Positions 42,858 to 58,712 of a stretch of 64,000 bases of DNA are shown here, piece by piece. The stretch lies in contig CAWZYM010000300.1 of the NCBI GenBank assembly GCA_963966185.1, positions 739,001-803,000 of the forward strand, in the 5' to 3' direction. Below the pieces are notes generated by a model, which saw nothing but the letters and a program-made list of their open reading frames with translations, did no database searches and was not told the origin of the DNA. This DNA comes from Rhabditoides inermis. Lineage: Eukaryota; Nematoda; Chromadorea; Rhabditida; Rhabditidae. Numbering within the stretch: position 1 is the first letter of the stretch; each line of letters begins with the position of its first letter. A program made the position numbers and the translations under genes.

Positions 42858-43764
42858 TAAACACCCAATGCATTTCCTATTGTACATATTGCTGTTATCT
42901 ATCACTTATAATTAATATAATACAATGAATCAACGGAGTAGTTGTGTACTTGAAATCTTGAAACACTCAATACTTGCAATTGCAACGCACCTCTCTGTCC
43001 CTGCTGCCGTCTCCCCTGCTGTTGCCCCCATCCTCCTCCGCACCGCTCCCTCCGCCCCCTCCACGCACATCACCACTGCCCCGCCTCCCCGAGTCAACGA
43101 TAGACATGCTGGCTCCCCGTTGCACGCCAGCGAGTCTCAACACGCAACATGTACAACTACAGTAATAAGTGCATCTACAGTATGTCATGCCGTAGATACA
43201 ATCTGTACAACTACAGTAACAAGTGCATCAGAATCTTGCATCAGAAACCATCTTATCGTAATGTCGGCAGTGTTCAAACTCTTACCACAGTAACCAACTA
43301 GGCGCATCATGTTATACCCACCTCGAATCAAAATGAGCCCATCGAGTGGTACAGAATCCATTCCGCTCTGCTGTCTCAAACTGTTTATTCGTTTTCTTGC
43401 CTCATTCCTAGTTCCTAGAAAAGGTACTCACATCGTTGAAACGATTCCCTTTTCACAACGACGAACAACTGATTCACAATAACCGTTTATCAACATGGAA
43501 TCTACGAAATTCATACAAAACGGAGACGTCACCATCACACACAATGATCTTCATCGAAGAATATGCACTAAATACTCGGTATAAGATCGCCATAAAACTG
43601 GGAACAACAGTGGAGATGCTTGGTAACACGGATTAATCATACAACGTTAACGTAGTCACGAACTACACAACAAACACGCTTGTGTTACGATTCAAGCGAC
43701 AAACAGATGACAAACAACTCATTACATGGGTTTGGATGAGATGGGAGATCGGGGCACGGTGAGC
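42858..43764. other. Spacer between F-box 2 and the Mi-2 fragment
   Basis: Contains a direct repeat of tgtacaactacagtaa-type 25-mers (about 43150-43228) and a GC-rich Gly-coding stretch on the minus strand (about 42990-43115) that is kept but unassigned. A 66-codon frame at 43436 is broken in copy 2, so it is unlikely to be a gene. The matching spacer of copy 2 is 53736-54614. Confidence 0.5.
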
Positions 43765-45394
<1,630 letters not shown>

Positions 45395-45399
45395 TCAGG

Positions 45400-46365
45400 C
45401 ACGCGCTCCACTCCCGTGGCAGTCTCGAGGGGCAGGAAAGAGAGCTCCGCGGGCACCGCGCACAGCTCCCCCCACTCAGACACCTTGTAGTTCGGAGGCA
45501 GCGCCGGGATCTCCAATCACTTGATTATATTGTTATTTCAGGATCTTCTGAGTCTTCTGCACAAAGTGGAGCAATAGTTCGTGTGATTAAATCATTGAAG
45601 TATCAACCACCACCAACAAACGCGTCAATACAGTATCCCTCAATCGATAAACCCATCCGCACCTTGGCCAGTTGGTGTACGTCTTCGACCCTCCAGTAGA
45701 CGGTGTGTGGTGGGAGGAGGACGGCCGGGTCGAGGAGGGGCGCGATGTACGTCGACATGAAGCAAGACACCTGCAAGTTCATCTACATAATCTACATTGC
45801 GAGCGTTCACAGGTGTGTGCGTATGATAGGCTACACCATAAACCTTTTAACGAATAATCAAGAATGTATGATAATGGTTATGATTGATTCAATGAAGTAG
45901 AATACAACACACTGAGACGTTGACATGCTATCAAGCAATTCACAAATATCATAAGCATGACAAAAGCTCTACCTCATCGCACTTGGCCGCCACGTTGAGC
46001 AGCCCCGACTTGCGCGCCTTCGCGAACCGCCACACGATTCTAGAATATGGACATTCAATACATTGTACAAAGTGTATGGATCAACTACAATTTCGTAAAG
46101 AAAGATTCCACAAATATACACACCCACCTCTGTCCGGTGCGCTCGTTCTTGGCGGAGATGACAATGTTCTTCCTGCCCTCGCCGCGGAAGCAGAACGCGC
46201 GGTACCCGCGCGGGTTCACAAACGTTCTGCAAACGAAATCACATATGAAACACGTTCAGCTAACAAAACATTGCACACGACGAACATGTGCTTTCCCTTG
46301 CCGGCCTTGGTGCTCTCGAGCTCGTCTACCGCCGGCACAGCTTCGAGCTGTCGGTGTAACCGCAT
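45400..46365 (-). pseudogene. IPPK 5' fragment (exons 1-5), fused to Mi-2 sequence, array copy 1
   Basis: Exons 46286-46365, 46128-46226, 45973-46039, 45663-45770 and part of exon 5 (from 45510) match IPPK with few changes and keep splice sites. Inside exon 5, after LETATGVER, the sequence switches to a Mi-2 exon in another frame. The IPPK frame then reads an Arg-rich tail to a stop at 45214-45216. The kinase lacks its inositol-binding half and cannot be active. Its promoter is kept and may drive a transcript running into the Mi-2 exons. Confidence 0.85.
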
Positions 46366-46499
46366 AGGGTGCGCCTGGAAAGAAAGTAACGTGTCCGCGA
46401 CAAACTTCACCGTGAAACCTAAACAATGCCGCGACCGATATACAAGATAAGAAGCCCGCGCTAATGACAAGAAGAACCTGGGACGGAAACGGATGTGGG

Positions 46500-46580
46500 G
46501 AACTTCCGGAACACGCGATGGCCACAACTTTTATATGGGGATGGACGTGAGAATCGGGCGAATTGTAGGGGGCGGGGTGC
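46500..46580 (-). promoter_or_regulatory. Duplicated IPPK promoter, copy 1
   Basis: GC-rich CCCGCACCCCGCCCCC followed by TATAAAAG at about 46529-46536 and CCGGAAGT, as at the IPPK gene. A second copy lies about 10.9 kb further on (57400-57480). Confidence 0.5.
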
Positions 46581-47744
46581 GGGCGCGTGAGAGTGGAAGG
46601 GCAGTGCGCACGGGGACCACAGAACTTGTCATGGCTACACGAATTGGACGTGCACCAAGCGACTAATACAATCAATCAGCGCTCATGACTTGACATGACT
46701 GTGACACAAGATACTATAAACAAGTGAATCATAAAACGGGATACGCACGCCCCCGCCCACAGAAAATCCAAATGCAATCGCGCCGAAAACATGGAATATC
46801 GTGATCGCTGGCCAGGAATTTCGTGATCGCTGACTAACGGCAGCCGGATATGATAGCTGACTAACCGGAAATGTTATTATGTAAAAAAAAAATGACACAA
46901 TCTTTGTCCTAGATTGTTCTTCGGGCCACGCCGCGTACTGGCGGCGCGGCCATGGAACATTCTAGAGCGAAAAAAGGTTTTACAAACACAACAAAATTAC
47001 AAACAGCAGATCTTACTGACTCAACGACTACTATTACTAAACCGCTTACAATACTGCTGACATGAATGACATCATACTCGTAATGATTCAACCGCCATTC
47101 AGGTGTGGTGCTAAAAGAGCGAAAAGCTAAACAAATGCGCCCCCGGAAGCGAGTGAGTCAATCGACCGTATTCCATACGAAAATAGAACATGAAACCAAA
47201 CAATTCGAAGAATCCAATATCCAACTAAGAAAGAATGCGCCAAGAAAAGCGCCAAAACATGCAGGGGGAAGGGAGACGCGAGCCCGTCTTCGCTACAAAT
47301 AATAGTGGGCGGGGCTTGCGAGTAGTGAGAGCGGGTGGGGGATCAATAGATGCCGGCAATACGTAATTACGATAATACAGACGGTACTGCTTTGTTTTTT
47401 GTGCCGTTCTAATTTCCGAGTACCGTATTGGCGTCATAAAATTGAACCCTATAAAAGTAAATTGCCTTCCGAGTATGTCTCCATGAAATGGCTGGCAACA
47501 GTACACTCAACCTGTTTCTGTTTATTATCAATTTGAAAAAGGATGAATGCTCAATATAAACATCAGTATGTCCTTCTTTTTGAAGAAACGAACGAATCAA
47601 CCAAAACATACAACGGGCGGAATAGACACAGAAACACCAAGTACTCGTCACGGATTCGAAACAACACCAAATGCAGAAGGGAGGGGGAGGGCAGAAGACG
47701 TGAGGGGCTGTGGTGGACGCGAGGGGAGGGAAGACGAGAGTGCA

Positions 47745-47803
47745 CCTCGTCGCTCACTGGCTCCCTCCCTTGGCGACCGCCGCGCGTCGAGTGATGTCGC
47801 ATC
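47745..47803 (-). pseudogene. ACAP last-exon fragment at the fusion with gene X
   Basis: Matches 26690-26745: reads ITRRA...KGGSQ and TGA on the minus strand. It is joined at about 47803 to the 3' end of the inverted gene X fragment, only about a dozen bases past that gene's stop. Repeated at about 58644-58702. Confidence 0.75.
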
Positions 47804-47813
47804 CCCCCTCCAC

Positions 47814-49703
47814 TCTACTGGGGGTCGATGACGACCTCTCCCGCATTGTCGAGTCCGATCACATGTGCCGCACTCACAACTAGACGGCCAGCCTAAACAT
47901 CCAACATTCATTATCGAAATATCCACACTAAATCAATAAACAATTTACTATTTATAAACTGTGTAATAATGTCACATTGGGACAACGCGACGAAATGATG
48001 TGTTACACGTTACACCTACCACATAGTTTCATGAAAATTTGAAAGAGTATGATCGAAAAGATTAAAACATTAAAAATGAGACAACCCACATCCGCATCGT
48101 GAGTGACCTTTCCGTCGCGCACGAGCCGCGCCACAGAGTCGCGCATCTCATCCGCCGTCACACTGCAGTAACAAAGTTATCGCTAGCAAAACAACGCAAA
48201 ACAAAATCAAGCATTAATATGAACATAAAACAACGCACTTTCTCTCGAAGATGATAGAGGTGAGAGTCGCGGGCGTGCGCCAGTCTGCCATGTCCACCTT
48301 GACGAGATCGAAGCCGAGCAGCACCAGAGAGTCCATCGGCCAGTTCTGAAACCACGAACTGCAGACCCCCTGGTGACAATTGTCCACCCACCTGATGAGG
48401 AACGATAAGTGCATCGGGGGCGACTGATACAAGACCAGCGCGTGCACCTCCGCCGATAACCGACAACTGACAAACAGTCCCAAAGGTTAGCAAGCTACAC
48501 TCTTTCCACCCACCAGAGTGTTAAACTCAGATCTCAGCTTGTCAGTCTTACGTGGCTGAACGATGTGAGCGCACGACGGGCATCATTGAGGGCCGCGTAG
48601 ACTCGGTTGAGGATGGTCTGTACCAGACGAACACCGTGCGTCGTGCGAGGTCGCACATCGCCCAGCGCGTTCTGTAAGTCTCCCCTTACGAACATCACGC
48701 CACACACATAAGAAAGGGTGCACAACACTTATTTGACAATGATTTAGCGCATTCTATTCCATTCCAATTACATTCACAAACAGCGCAAACTTTATTCAGC
48801 GCATTGCATATTACACTGTTGCACACTTTACTTGATGTTTAAAGGGAGTGTACACTCTGAATTTCGAAGTTGAGTTAGCACCGGGATGTGAAAATATATT
48901 GAAAATGATGTACTTTTGTCAATGCAACTATGTGTCGGAGATACCTATAAGTCGGTGAAAAATTCTGCTGAACATTGAAAATTGGCACCAATTGGCACCA
49001 ATTTCTGCATTTTGATACATTTTGCGCTCAATTTTCACCAATTTGCAGACATTTTCAGCATATAAATGTAATGACAAAACTAAGTCGTTTTCAACATATT
49101 TTCACATCCCGGTGCTAACTCAACTTCGGAATTCAGAGTGTACACTCCCTTCAAAATCAACAAAAACATATACATGACAAGTACAAACCATGAGATAGTC
49201 CAGTTCGTCGATATCCAGCCGAACCAGCAGGAGATGCACACGCCGAATCTCATCCATAGTAGTGATCTCGTCTCCGACGGAGTTCACGCTGTCGCCAGTC
49301 GTCTGCCATCGCACCACCAACTCCGCCGTCTACAAACGCCAAGTATTTCTGGGATTATGACCAGTCAACTACCATCCCATTCATATAATCATGCTACATT
49401 AGCATTATACATCAATGAAATGCTTATACAATGAAAACTATTTTACATACGTTTGGTATGAGGCCAGGCATAGAGATGACACGAGCGATGCTAGATAGAG
49501 ACGTGCGGAGCGCACCGATGAACTTGAGCGGCTTCACGCCGCCCATCACTGTCTTAAAAACATACATTGCAATCTCATCATCGTAGACATCAATCTATAT
49601 ACACACACGTACGGTGCATTGAAGTGCCACAGGGTGGCCTCTGACTCACGCGAACTCTGAGAAGGTATGCGTCGACAAGATCGAGGTAGAGACGGCACAT
49701 AGT
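47814..49703 (-). pseudogene. Inverted, 5'-truncated gene X copy, array copy 1
   Basis: Carries counterparts of gene X exons 5 (part) to 13, ending VVIDPQ and TAG. Exons 6-8 and 10-13 are well kept at the protein level. The intron after exon 8 and most of exon 9 are deleted: the donor GTAAG now abuts AAGACTGACAAG, a join at a shared AAG. Splicing there would fail, and translation would stop after FSHVRLTS. A 310-bp MITE sits in the intron after exon 7. Exons 1-4 and the promoter are missing. Confidence 0.85.
48842..49151. mobile_element. MITE with terminal inverted repeats of about 65 bp, array copy 1
   Basis: Begins AAGGGAGTGTACACTC and ends with the inverse. The two arms of about 65 bases differ at only a few positions. 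The core of about 180 bases has no coding capacity and repeats attggcacca. The same intron of gene X (9082-9261) has no such element, so this is an insertion. The target site was in a T-rich GATTTTTAAAC; the duplication is at most 2-3 bases and not certain. Confidence 0.85.
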
Positions 49704-49944
49704 GTCAGCCACGAAGCGCCGAATAAACGAATACGGCCGCGATTCTCCCACGTTTGAAGCAAGAGAGAAGCGAGAGAAGAAGCAGCGGAAATGAAATCAA
49801 AGACACTGCCGGAAAGACATTGAATTGGGCGAGGTCCGCGCACTCTCTTTTCGCTCTCTCGCCGCCCCGGCTGCGCACTCTCTCATCTTCCGCCCCTCTT
49901 CTCCTTTCGGGCATGCCCCCTCGCCACCACTCCCCGACCGGTTC

Positions 49945-49995
<51 letters not shown>

Positions 49996-50293
49996 CGTAT
50001 CACATGCTCACAAATGGTGATTGTGTGAATCACGCACATGTGCTCTCTTGAACCGTCCATATGAACCAAGGACTGTAAAAGACTCAGAACGAGAGAACGA
50101 TGAAAAGACTATACAATCCTCCGCAAAATCACAGGCACTGAACGGGGAGAGCCCCTGTTGAACAACACAACATAACACTCATAAACACTCCAAAAACAAC
50201 AGCTTTATCATCACAACAACACCCAACAAAACAACAACATCCCAGAAAACTATGACTGCTTCACTGCTCCTTCTCCTGCTCCTCCTTCTCCTC

Positions 50294-50680
50294 CTATACA
50301 TTCAGGTCGTCGTCCGGATCCTCGTCGTCCAAGTCGTCCGCCTCATCCGGAGTGTAGATGATCTGACCGCCCACGCGAACCTAAACAATGTACTTCAAAA
50401 AGTACTTCAAACAATTCTGCCAATTCTTCAAATAAACAAAAGACAAATGGCGAAATATGTATCACCAAACTTTCTACACGAAATTGTTGTGCTATTCGAT
50501 CAATTTCAGTGATAGAAAACAAATGTACAGAACGTGGAGAAAATACAAATTAGCAACCAAAACTACCCACCTTCTTGTCGTAGCTGGGCAGATTGATGCC
50601 GACCAGACCTGAACAGAATAATAAAACAAAGATACTTTCGGAACACTACAAAAACCGAACCATTTGTCTTCCACAAGCAA

Positions 50681-50734
<54 letters not shown>

Positions 50735-51939
50735 AAGAGAGCAAGAAAGCAAGAGAAGAAGAGAGGAAGATGCAGAGGGAGACACAGAGACCCCGCACGC
50801 ACCCTGTCTCCCTTGCTCGTCCCTCTGCATGTATGGCAGCTGGAGGGCCTCCTTCGCCCTCCGCTCACTCTCCTTCAGCCGAAGACCGACGTCGAACGAC
50901 GAGGACAGAGAGTCGCTGGGGGCTGTCTGCGGGGCTGACGCCGACTGGAAACAACACACATCACTCCTCCTCCTCCTCCTCATCATCGCCATTCTTTCTA
51001 TTCTTTATTCTCTCCCCCTCTCTCCCTCCCTCTCTCTCACTTTCTCTCTCTCTCTGAAGCCACCTCCTTCTTTTCCTCGCGCTTCTCGCTTTTCAGCTTG
51101 CCTTCCGCGCTCACACTGAACCATTCGCTCTGAAAAAAGTAATCAATAATTGAATCAATCGATACTCCACCCACCATCTGCACCGTCTTGCCGTTTCTCT
51201 TGTAGATGAGTGTCTGGCACGCGGGCCGACCATCGAGCAGCGAGAGCGAAAGGATGGCGTCGGCCACCTGAACGAAAATAGGCAAATCGAGATTATGTGA
51301 TCTTTCCAAGACAACGGACACTGCAGCTCATTTACTGAGTGAGCTTTCTGGTTCGAGGTGAAACCTCACATACTCTCAGTGCAGTACACTGTGCCCACCT
51401 GGTCTAGCCTTTTCTCATCCACAGCGGACAGCGTCGACGAGTGAGTCAGCGCCACCACACAACGGCAACCTGTAGAGGTTTCTCTTCCTTTCTCTCCCTC
51501 TTTCTCCTTCCCGGCCTGTCACTCCCCCACTCACTCTTGACCCTGGCCAGCCACGCGGCCGTCTTGTCGCATCCCCACAGCAGTAGCAGGTAGTCTAGAT
51601 GGGGGAGGACGACGGGCCCGGCCCCGCCTGCCTTCTCCACTGCAGCACACAGGGCGGCCGGAGTCGAGTCGGCAGAGAGGGGAAGGAACGACACACTGAA
51701 AAAGAGTAATACTAATCTTTGTTCAGTGTGGATCACAGTGTGGAAATGCTGGCAATAGAGAGCCGGCCGCATTTCGCGCCGCGCCAGATTATGATTCGCG
51801 CATGATCTGCAAGCACACAGTGGTGGCGGCGAGATAAAAGCGAAACCGCTTCGCACAGGGCTCGCGGAGCGTTTTCATTTGCGCCGCGCGCCGCTGCCTC
51901 CGTGATCGCCCATGTAACTACTCTGAATGGTCTCCTCAT
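50294..51939 (-). CDS. ELP5: Elongator complex subunit 5, array copy 2
   Basis: Same exon structure as copy 1, all splice sites and frame kept. At least three amino-acid changes relative to copies 1 and 3: Lys to Glu and Gly to Glu in exon 1 (ITEAAARGANEN) and Arg to Gly in GGAGPVV. The (GA)n tract in the intron after exon 6 is longer. No disabling change seen. Confidence 0.85.
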
Positions 51940-52186
51940 TTCCTACTTTTCTGCGAATGCATTTTTTCATAATTGTTGCTCACTATTTCTTGGACTATAC
52001 TTTATTCTTGAAATAACAACACTAAACTAACGTGTTCACTAAAATAGCCTCTGGCAATATTCTTCTAATATAGCACACATGTAATGGAACTATGGCGCCT
52101 CGGGCGTCACCCATCCTCTCCACGTATGCTTAAATAGTCCGCTCTACGATTGACTACTCATTCTCATCACTCTATCCAGCACAGAC

Positions 52187-52285
52187 ATGCTGTTGTCCCT
52201 TCCCAACGAGCTAACATTTTTGCAGAACAACGACAACCTCCCTGGTCTAGAACCCTTTATCCAAGCCGTCTACTCCCCGTGTTAA
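52187..52285 (+). pseudogene. F-box gene 1 remnant, array copy 2
   Basis: An internal deletion of about 360 bases joins the first eight codons after the ATG to the end of intron 2 and exon 3. A 32-residue frame survives (starts MLLSLPNELTF, ends VYSPC), but the F-box is gone. Confidence 0.8.
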
Positions 52286-52899
52286 GAACACTACTAACCT
52301 TTGTACATAATTATAATATTTATAATAAACATTAATAATACGTTGTTTGTTACTTGAATGTCAATCACCTCACCGAACGGCTATGTGTTGCGAATGATAA
52401 TCTAATGAACATAAAATGTTTTTTTCTGTTCATTTTTGAAAGCAAAAAAGTACAAAACGAAGAGTTGAAGGCAAAGACGGCATCCGCGACCGGGAGAGAA
52501 TTACGTTGATGTTATAGATCGATATGCGGAGCCGTTCACTGTGAGACGATAGGTAGGATCCAAATAGGCTTATTTGGAGTGCACAAAGTCGGAAACTCAC
52601 TAATTTCTTGGAGAAACATGAAGATGACAAATGGACAAACCGGAAAAAAGTTATGCAAATGAGGGAAAAATACAATACTAAACGTTAATTGTGATATTTT
52701 CTTCGACACAATGAGTTTTGTGTGATGTGCAAGTGCGCCTCTGGACAGGTTTCTGCATTGGAGAGGTTCATGTGATGAATGGGGTTCATGTGACGGATGT
52801 GCCAGCGGCGCGCGCGCGCGTCATTTCTCAAATTCAGAAGTGTACGTGCGTTGCTTGTACTAATTCATCGCTTCCCATCTTCATAATACCTCCTCCAGA

Positions 52900-53735
52900 A
52901 TGCTCGGCCAACTCCCCAACGAGCTCATCCTCAATGTGCTCAGCCAAGTCGATCCACAGGTAAGCCATAACTCTACCCATTCTAGTCGACACTCTTGCAT
53001 TCAAGACTTTCTGCACATCCGCCTCGTTTGCCGTTTTCTCTCCCAATTCGTGCTCTCCCACCGCCACAGCCTGCCTCTCATCCTCTCCTGCGTGCGCTTC
53101 CCAAACGATCCGAAACACGATAAAGAAGAGTGCACTCACGTCACAAATGCAGGTAGCCGACAACTTCTACAACTGACATTCATGAACTATGCGAGTGACA
53201 AGGGCGTGGGCAGTAATGTTAAGGTTAATATATACACGTGCTTCCTTACACTACTTTTTGTACCTTGTTACCTTTTGTAAGGTTACTGTATACAACTGCA
53301 GATCACCATAGTGTCTTACACCAACAAGGTCAACATCAAGACTGTTCTCTGCGAGAGAAGCCCCGACATTCCGCCCTTGCTCTTCGCCCCGCGACGCATA
53401 GTCTCCCTCATCGAGGTGAGTCAATGAAACAGGAAAGAAGAATCCGGTTCTTCACTCAAATTGAGTGGAAAACATAATGACATTTTGATCGGGATATCGT
53501 ATATCGTCGATTCTCCATACCCGACATTGCGCTTTGCAGGACGAGCCCGTCTGCCCCTCCGTGCACTCTGCCATCTAGTCTGCCCTCGTCTCCGCCCGCT
53601 GAGCGACGCACAATCGAGTGGGGCCGCGAGATGTCCGGCCGATACAGAGGGGCCATCCCCGACTACTTCCAACGTCGGATCGGACGCGTGCGCGACCCGA
53701 CATGGCGGCAGTCCAGCGACGAGGATGATGAGTAA
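52900..53735 (+). pseudogene. F-box gene 2, array copy 2 (decayed)
   Basis: Compared with copy 1, the exon 2 acceptor CAGG has changed to CAAG, which shifts the splice site by one base. One extra A lies near the end of exon 2, six bases are lost in exon 3, and exon 4 has a TAG in place of a Ser codon (ATCTAGTCT near 53574) plus a further deletion. The retained-intron frame stays open for 126 residues and keeps the F-box. Confidence 0.75.
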
Positions 53736-54614
53736 CAAACACCCAATGCATTTCCTATTGTACACATTGCTGTTATCTATCACTTATAATTAATATAATA
53801 CAATGAATCAACGGAGTAGTTGTGTACTTGAAATCTTGAAACACTCAATACTTGCAATTGAACCCACCTCTCTGTCCCTGCTGCCGTCTCCCCTGCTGTT
53901 CCCCCCATCCTCCTCCGCACCGCTCCCTCCGCCCCCTCCACGCACACTACCACTGCCCCGCCTCCCTGGGTGAACGATAGACATGCTGGCTCCCCGTTGC
54001 ACGCCAGCGAGTCTCAACACGCAACATGTACAACTACAGTAATAAGTGCATCTGCAGTATGTCATACCGTAGATACAATCTGTACAACTACAGTAACAAG
54101 TGCATGTACCTATCTTATCATAATGTCGGCAGTGTTCAAACTCTTTCCACAGTAACCAACTAGGCGCATCATGTTATACCCACCTCGAATCAAAATGAGC
54201 CCATCGAGTGGTACAGAATCCATTCCGCTCTGCTGTCTCTCAAACTGTTTATTCACTTTCTTGCCTCATTCCTAGTTCCTAGAAAAGGTACTCACATCGT
54301 TGAAACGATTCCCTTTCCACAACGACGAACAACTGATTCACAATAACCGTTTATCAACATGGAATCTACGAAATTCATACAAAACGGAGACGTCACCATC
54401 ACACACACAAGGATCTTCATCGAAGAATATGCACTAAATACTCGGTATAAGATCGCCATAAAACTGGGAACAACAGTGGAGATGCTTGGTAACACGGATT
54501 AATCATACAACGTTAACGTAGTCACGAACTACACAACAAACACGCTTGTGTTACGATTCAAGCGACAAACAGATGACAAACAACTCATTACATGGGTTGA
54601 GGGGATGAGATGGC

Positions 54615-56293
<1,679 letters not shown>

Positions 56294-56298
56294 TCAGG

Positions 56299-57264
56299 CA
56301 CGCGCTCCACTCCCGTGGCAGTCTCGAGGGGCAGGAAAGAGAGCTCCGCGGGCACCGCGCACAGCTCCCCCCACTCAGACACCTTGTAGTTCGGAGGCAG
56401 CGCCGGGATCTCCAATCACTTGATTATATTGTTATTTCAGGATCTTCTGAGTCTTCTGCACAAAGTGGAGCAATAGTTCGTGTGATTAAATCATTGAAGT
56501 ATCAACCACCACCAACAAACGCGTCAATACAGTATCCCTCAATCGATAAACCCATCCGCACCTTGGCCAGTTGGTGTACGTCTTCGACCCTCCAGTAGAC
56601 GGTGTGTGGTGGGAGGAGGACGGCCGGGTCGAGGAGGGGCGCGATGTACGTCGACATGAAGCAAGACACCTGCAAGTTCATCTACATAATCTACATTGCG
56701 AGCGTTCACAGGTGTGTGCGTATGATAGGCTACACCATAAACCTTTTAACGAATAATCAAGAATGTATGATAATGGTTATGATTGATTCAATGAAGTAGA
56801 ATACAACACACTGAGACGTTGACATGCTATCAAGCAATTCACAAATATCATAAGCATGACAAAAGCTCTACCTCATCGCACTTGGCCGCCACGTTGAGCA
56901 GCCCCGACTTGCGCGCCTTCGCGAACCGCCACACGATTCTAGAATATGGACATTCAATACATTGTACAAAGTGTATGGATCAACTACAATTTCGTAAAGA
57001 AAGATTCCACAAATATACACACCCACCTCTGTCCGGTGCGCTCGTTCTTGGCGGAGATGACAATGTTCTTCCTGCCCTCGCCGCGGAAGCAGAACGCGCG
57101 GTACCCGCGCGGGTTCACAAACGTTCTGCAAACGAAATCACATATGAAACACGTTCAGCTAACAAAACATTGCACACGACGAACATGTGCTTTCCCTTGC
57201 CGGCCTTGGTGCTCTCGAGCTCGTCTACCGCCGGCACAGCTTCGAGCTGTCGGTGTAACCGCAT
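56299..57264 (-). pseudogene. IPPK 5' fragment (exons 1-5), fused to Mi-2 sequence, array copy 2
   Basis: Base-for-base match to 45400-46365 as far as can be read, with the same fusion point. Confidence 0.85.
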
Positions 57265-58712
57265 AGGGTGCGCCTGGAAAGAAAGTAACGTGTCCGCGAC
57301 AAACTTCACCGTGAAACCTAAACAATGCCGCGACCGATATACAAGATAAGAAGCCCGCGCTAATGACAAGAAGAACCTGGGACGGAAACGGATGTGGGGA
57401 ACTTCCGGAACACGCGATGGCCACAACTTTTATATGGGGATGGACGTGAGAATCGGGCGAATTGTAGGGGGCGGGGTGCGGGCGCGTGAGAGTGGAAGGG
57501 CAGTGCGCACGGGGACCACAGAACTTGTCATGGCTACACGAATTGGACGTGCACCAAGCGACTAATACAATCAATCAGCGCTCATGACTTGACATGACTG
57601 TGACACAAGATACTATAAACAAGTGAATCATAAAACGGGATACGCACGCCCCCGCCCACAGAAAATCCAAATGCAATCGCGCCGAAAACATGGAATATCG
57701 TGATCGCTGGCCAGGAATTTCGTGATCGCTGACTAACGGCAGCCGGATATGATAGCTGACTAACCGGAAATGTTATTATGTAAAAAAAAATGACACAATC
57801 TTTGTCCTAGATTGTTCTTCGGGCCACGCCGCGTACTGGCGGCGCGGCCATGGAACATTCTAGAGCGAAAAAAGGTTTTACAAACACAACAAAATTACAA
57901 ACAGCAGATCTTACTGACTCAACGACTACTATTACTAAACCGCTTACAATACTGCTGACATGAATGACATCATACTCGTAATGATTCAACCGCCATTCAG
58001 GTGTGGTGCTAAAAGAGCGAAAAGCTAAACAAATGCGCCCCCGGAAGCGAGTGAGTCAATCGACCGTATTCCATACGAAAATAGAACATGAAACCAAACA
58101 ATTCGAAGAATCCAATATCCAACTAAGAAAGAATGCGCCAAGAAAAGCGCCAAAACATGCAGGGGGAAGGGAGACGCGAGCCCGTCTTCGCTACAAATAA
58201 TAGTGGGCGGGGCTTGCGAGTAGTGAGAGCGGGTGGGGGATCAATAGATGCCGGCAATACGTAATTACGATAATACAGACGGTACTGCTTTGTTTTTTGT
58301 GCCGTTCTAATTTCCGAGTACCGTATTGGCGTCATAAAATTGAACCCTATAAAAGTAAATTGCCTTCCGAGTATGTCTCCATGAAATGGCTGGCAACAGT
58401 ACACTCAACCTGTTTCTGTTTATTATCAATTTGAAAAAGGATGAATGCTCAATATAAACATCAGTATGTCCTTCTTTTTGAAGAAACGAACGAATCAACC
58501 AAAACATACAACGGGCGGAATAGACACAGAAACACCAAGTACTCGTCACGGATTCGAAACAACACCAAATGCAGAAGGGAGGGGGAGGGCAGAAGACGTG
58601 AGGGGCTGTGGTGGACGCGAGGGGAGGGAAGACGAGAGTGCACCTCGTCGCTCACTGGCTCCCTCCCTTGGCGACCGCCGCGCGTCGAGTGATGTCGCAT
58701 CCCCCCTCCACT

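Noticed and set aside
43436..43636. 66-codon plus-strand frame
   Set aside because: The matching frame in copy 2 (near 54300-54500) is broken by an indel, and no other support exists.
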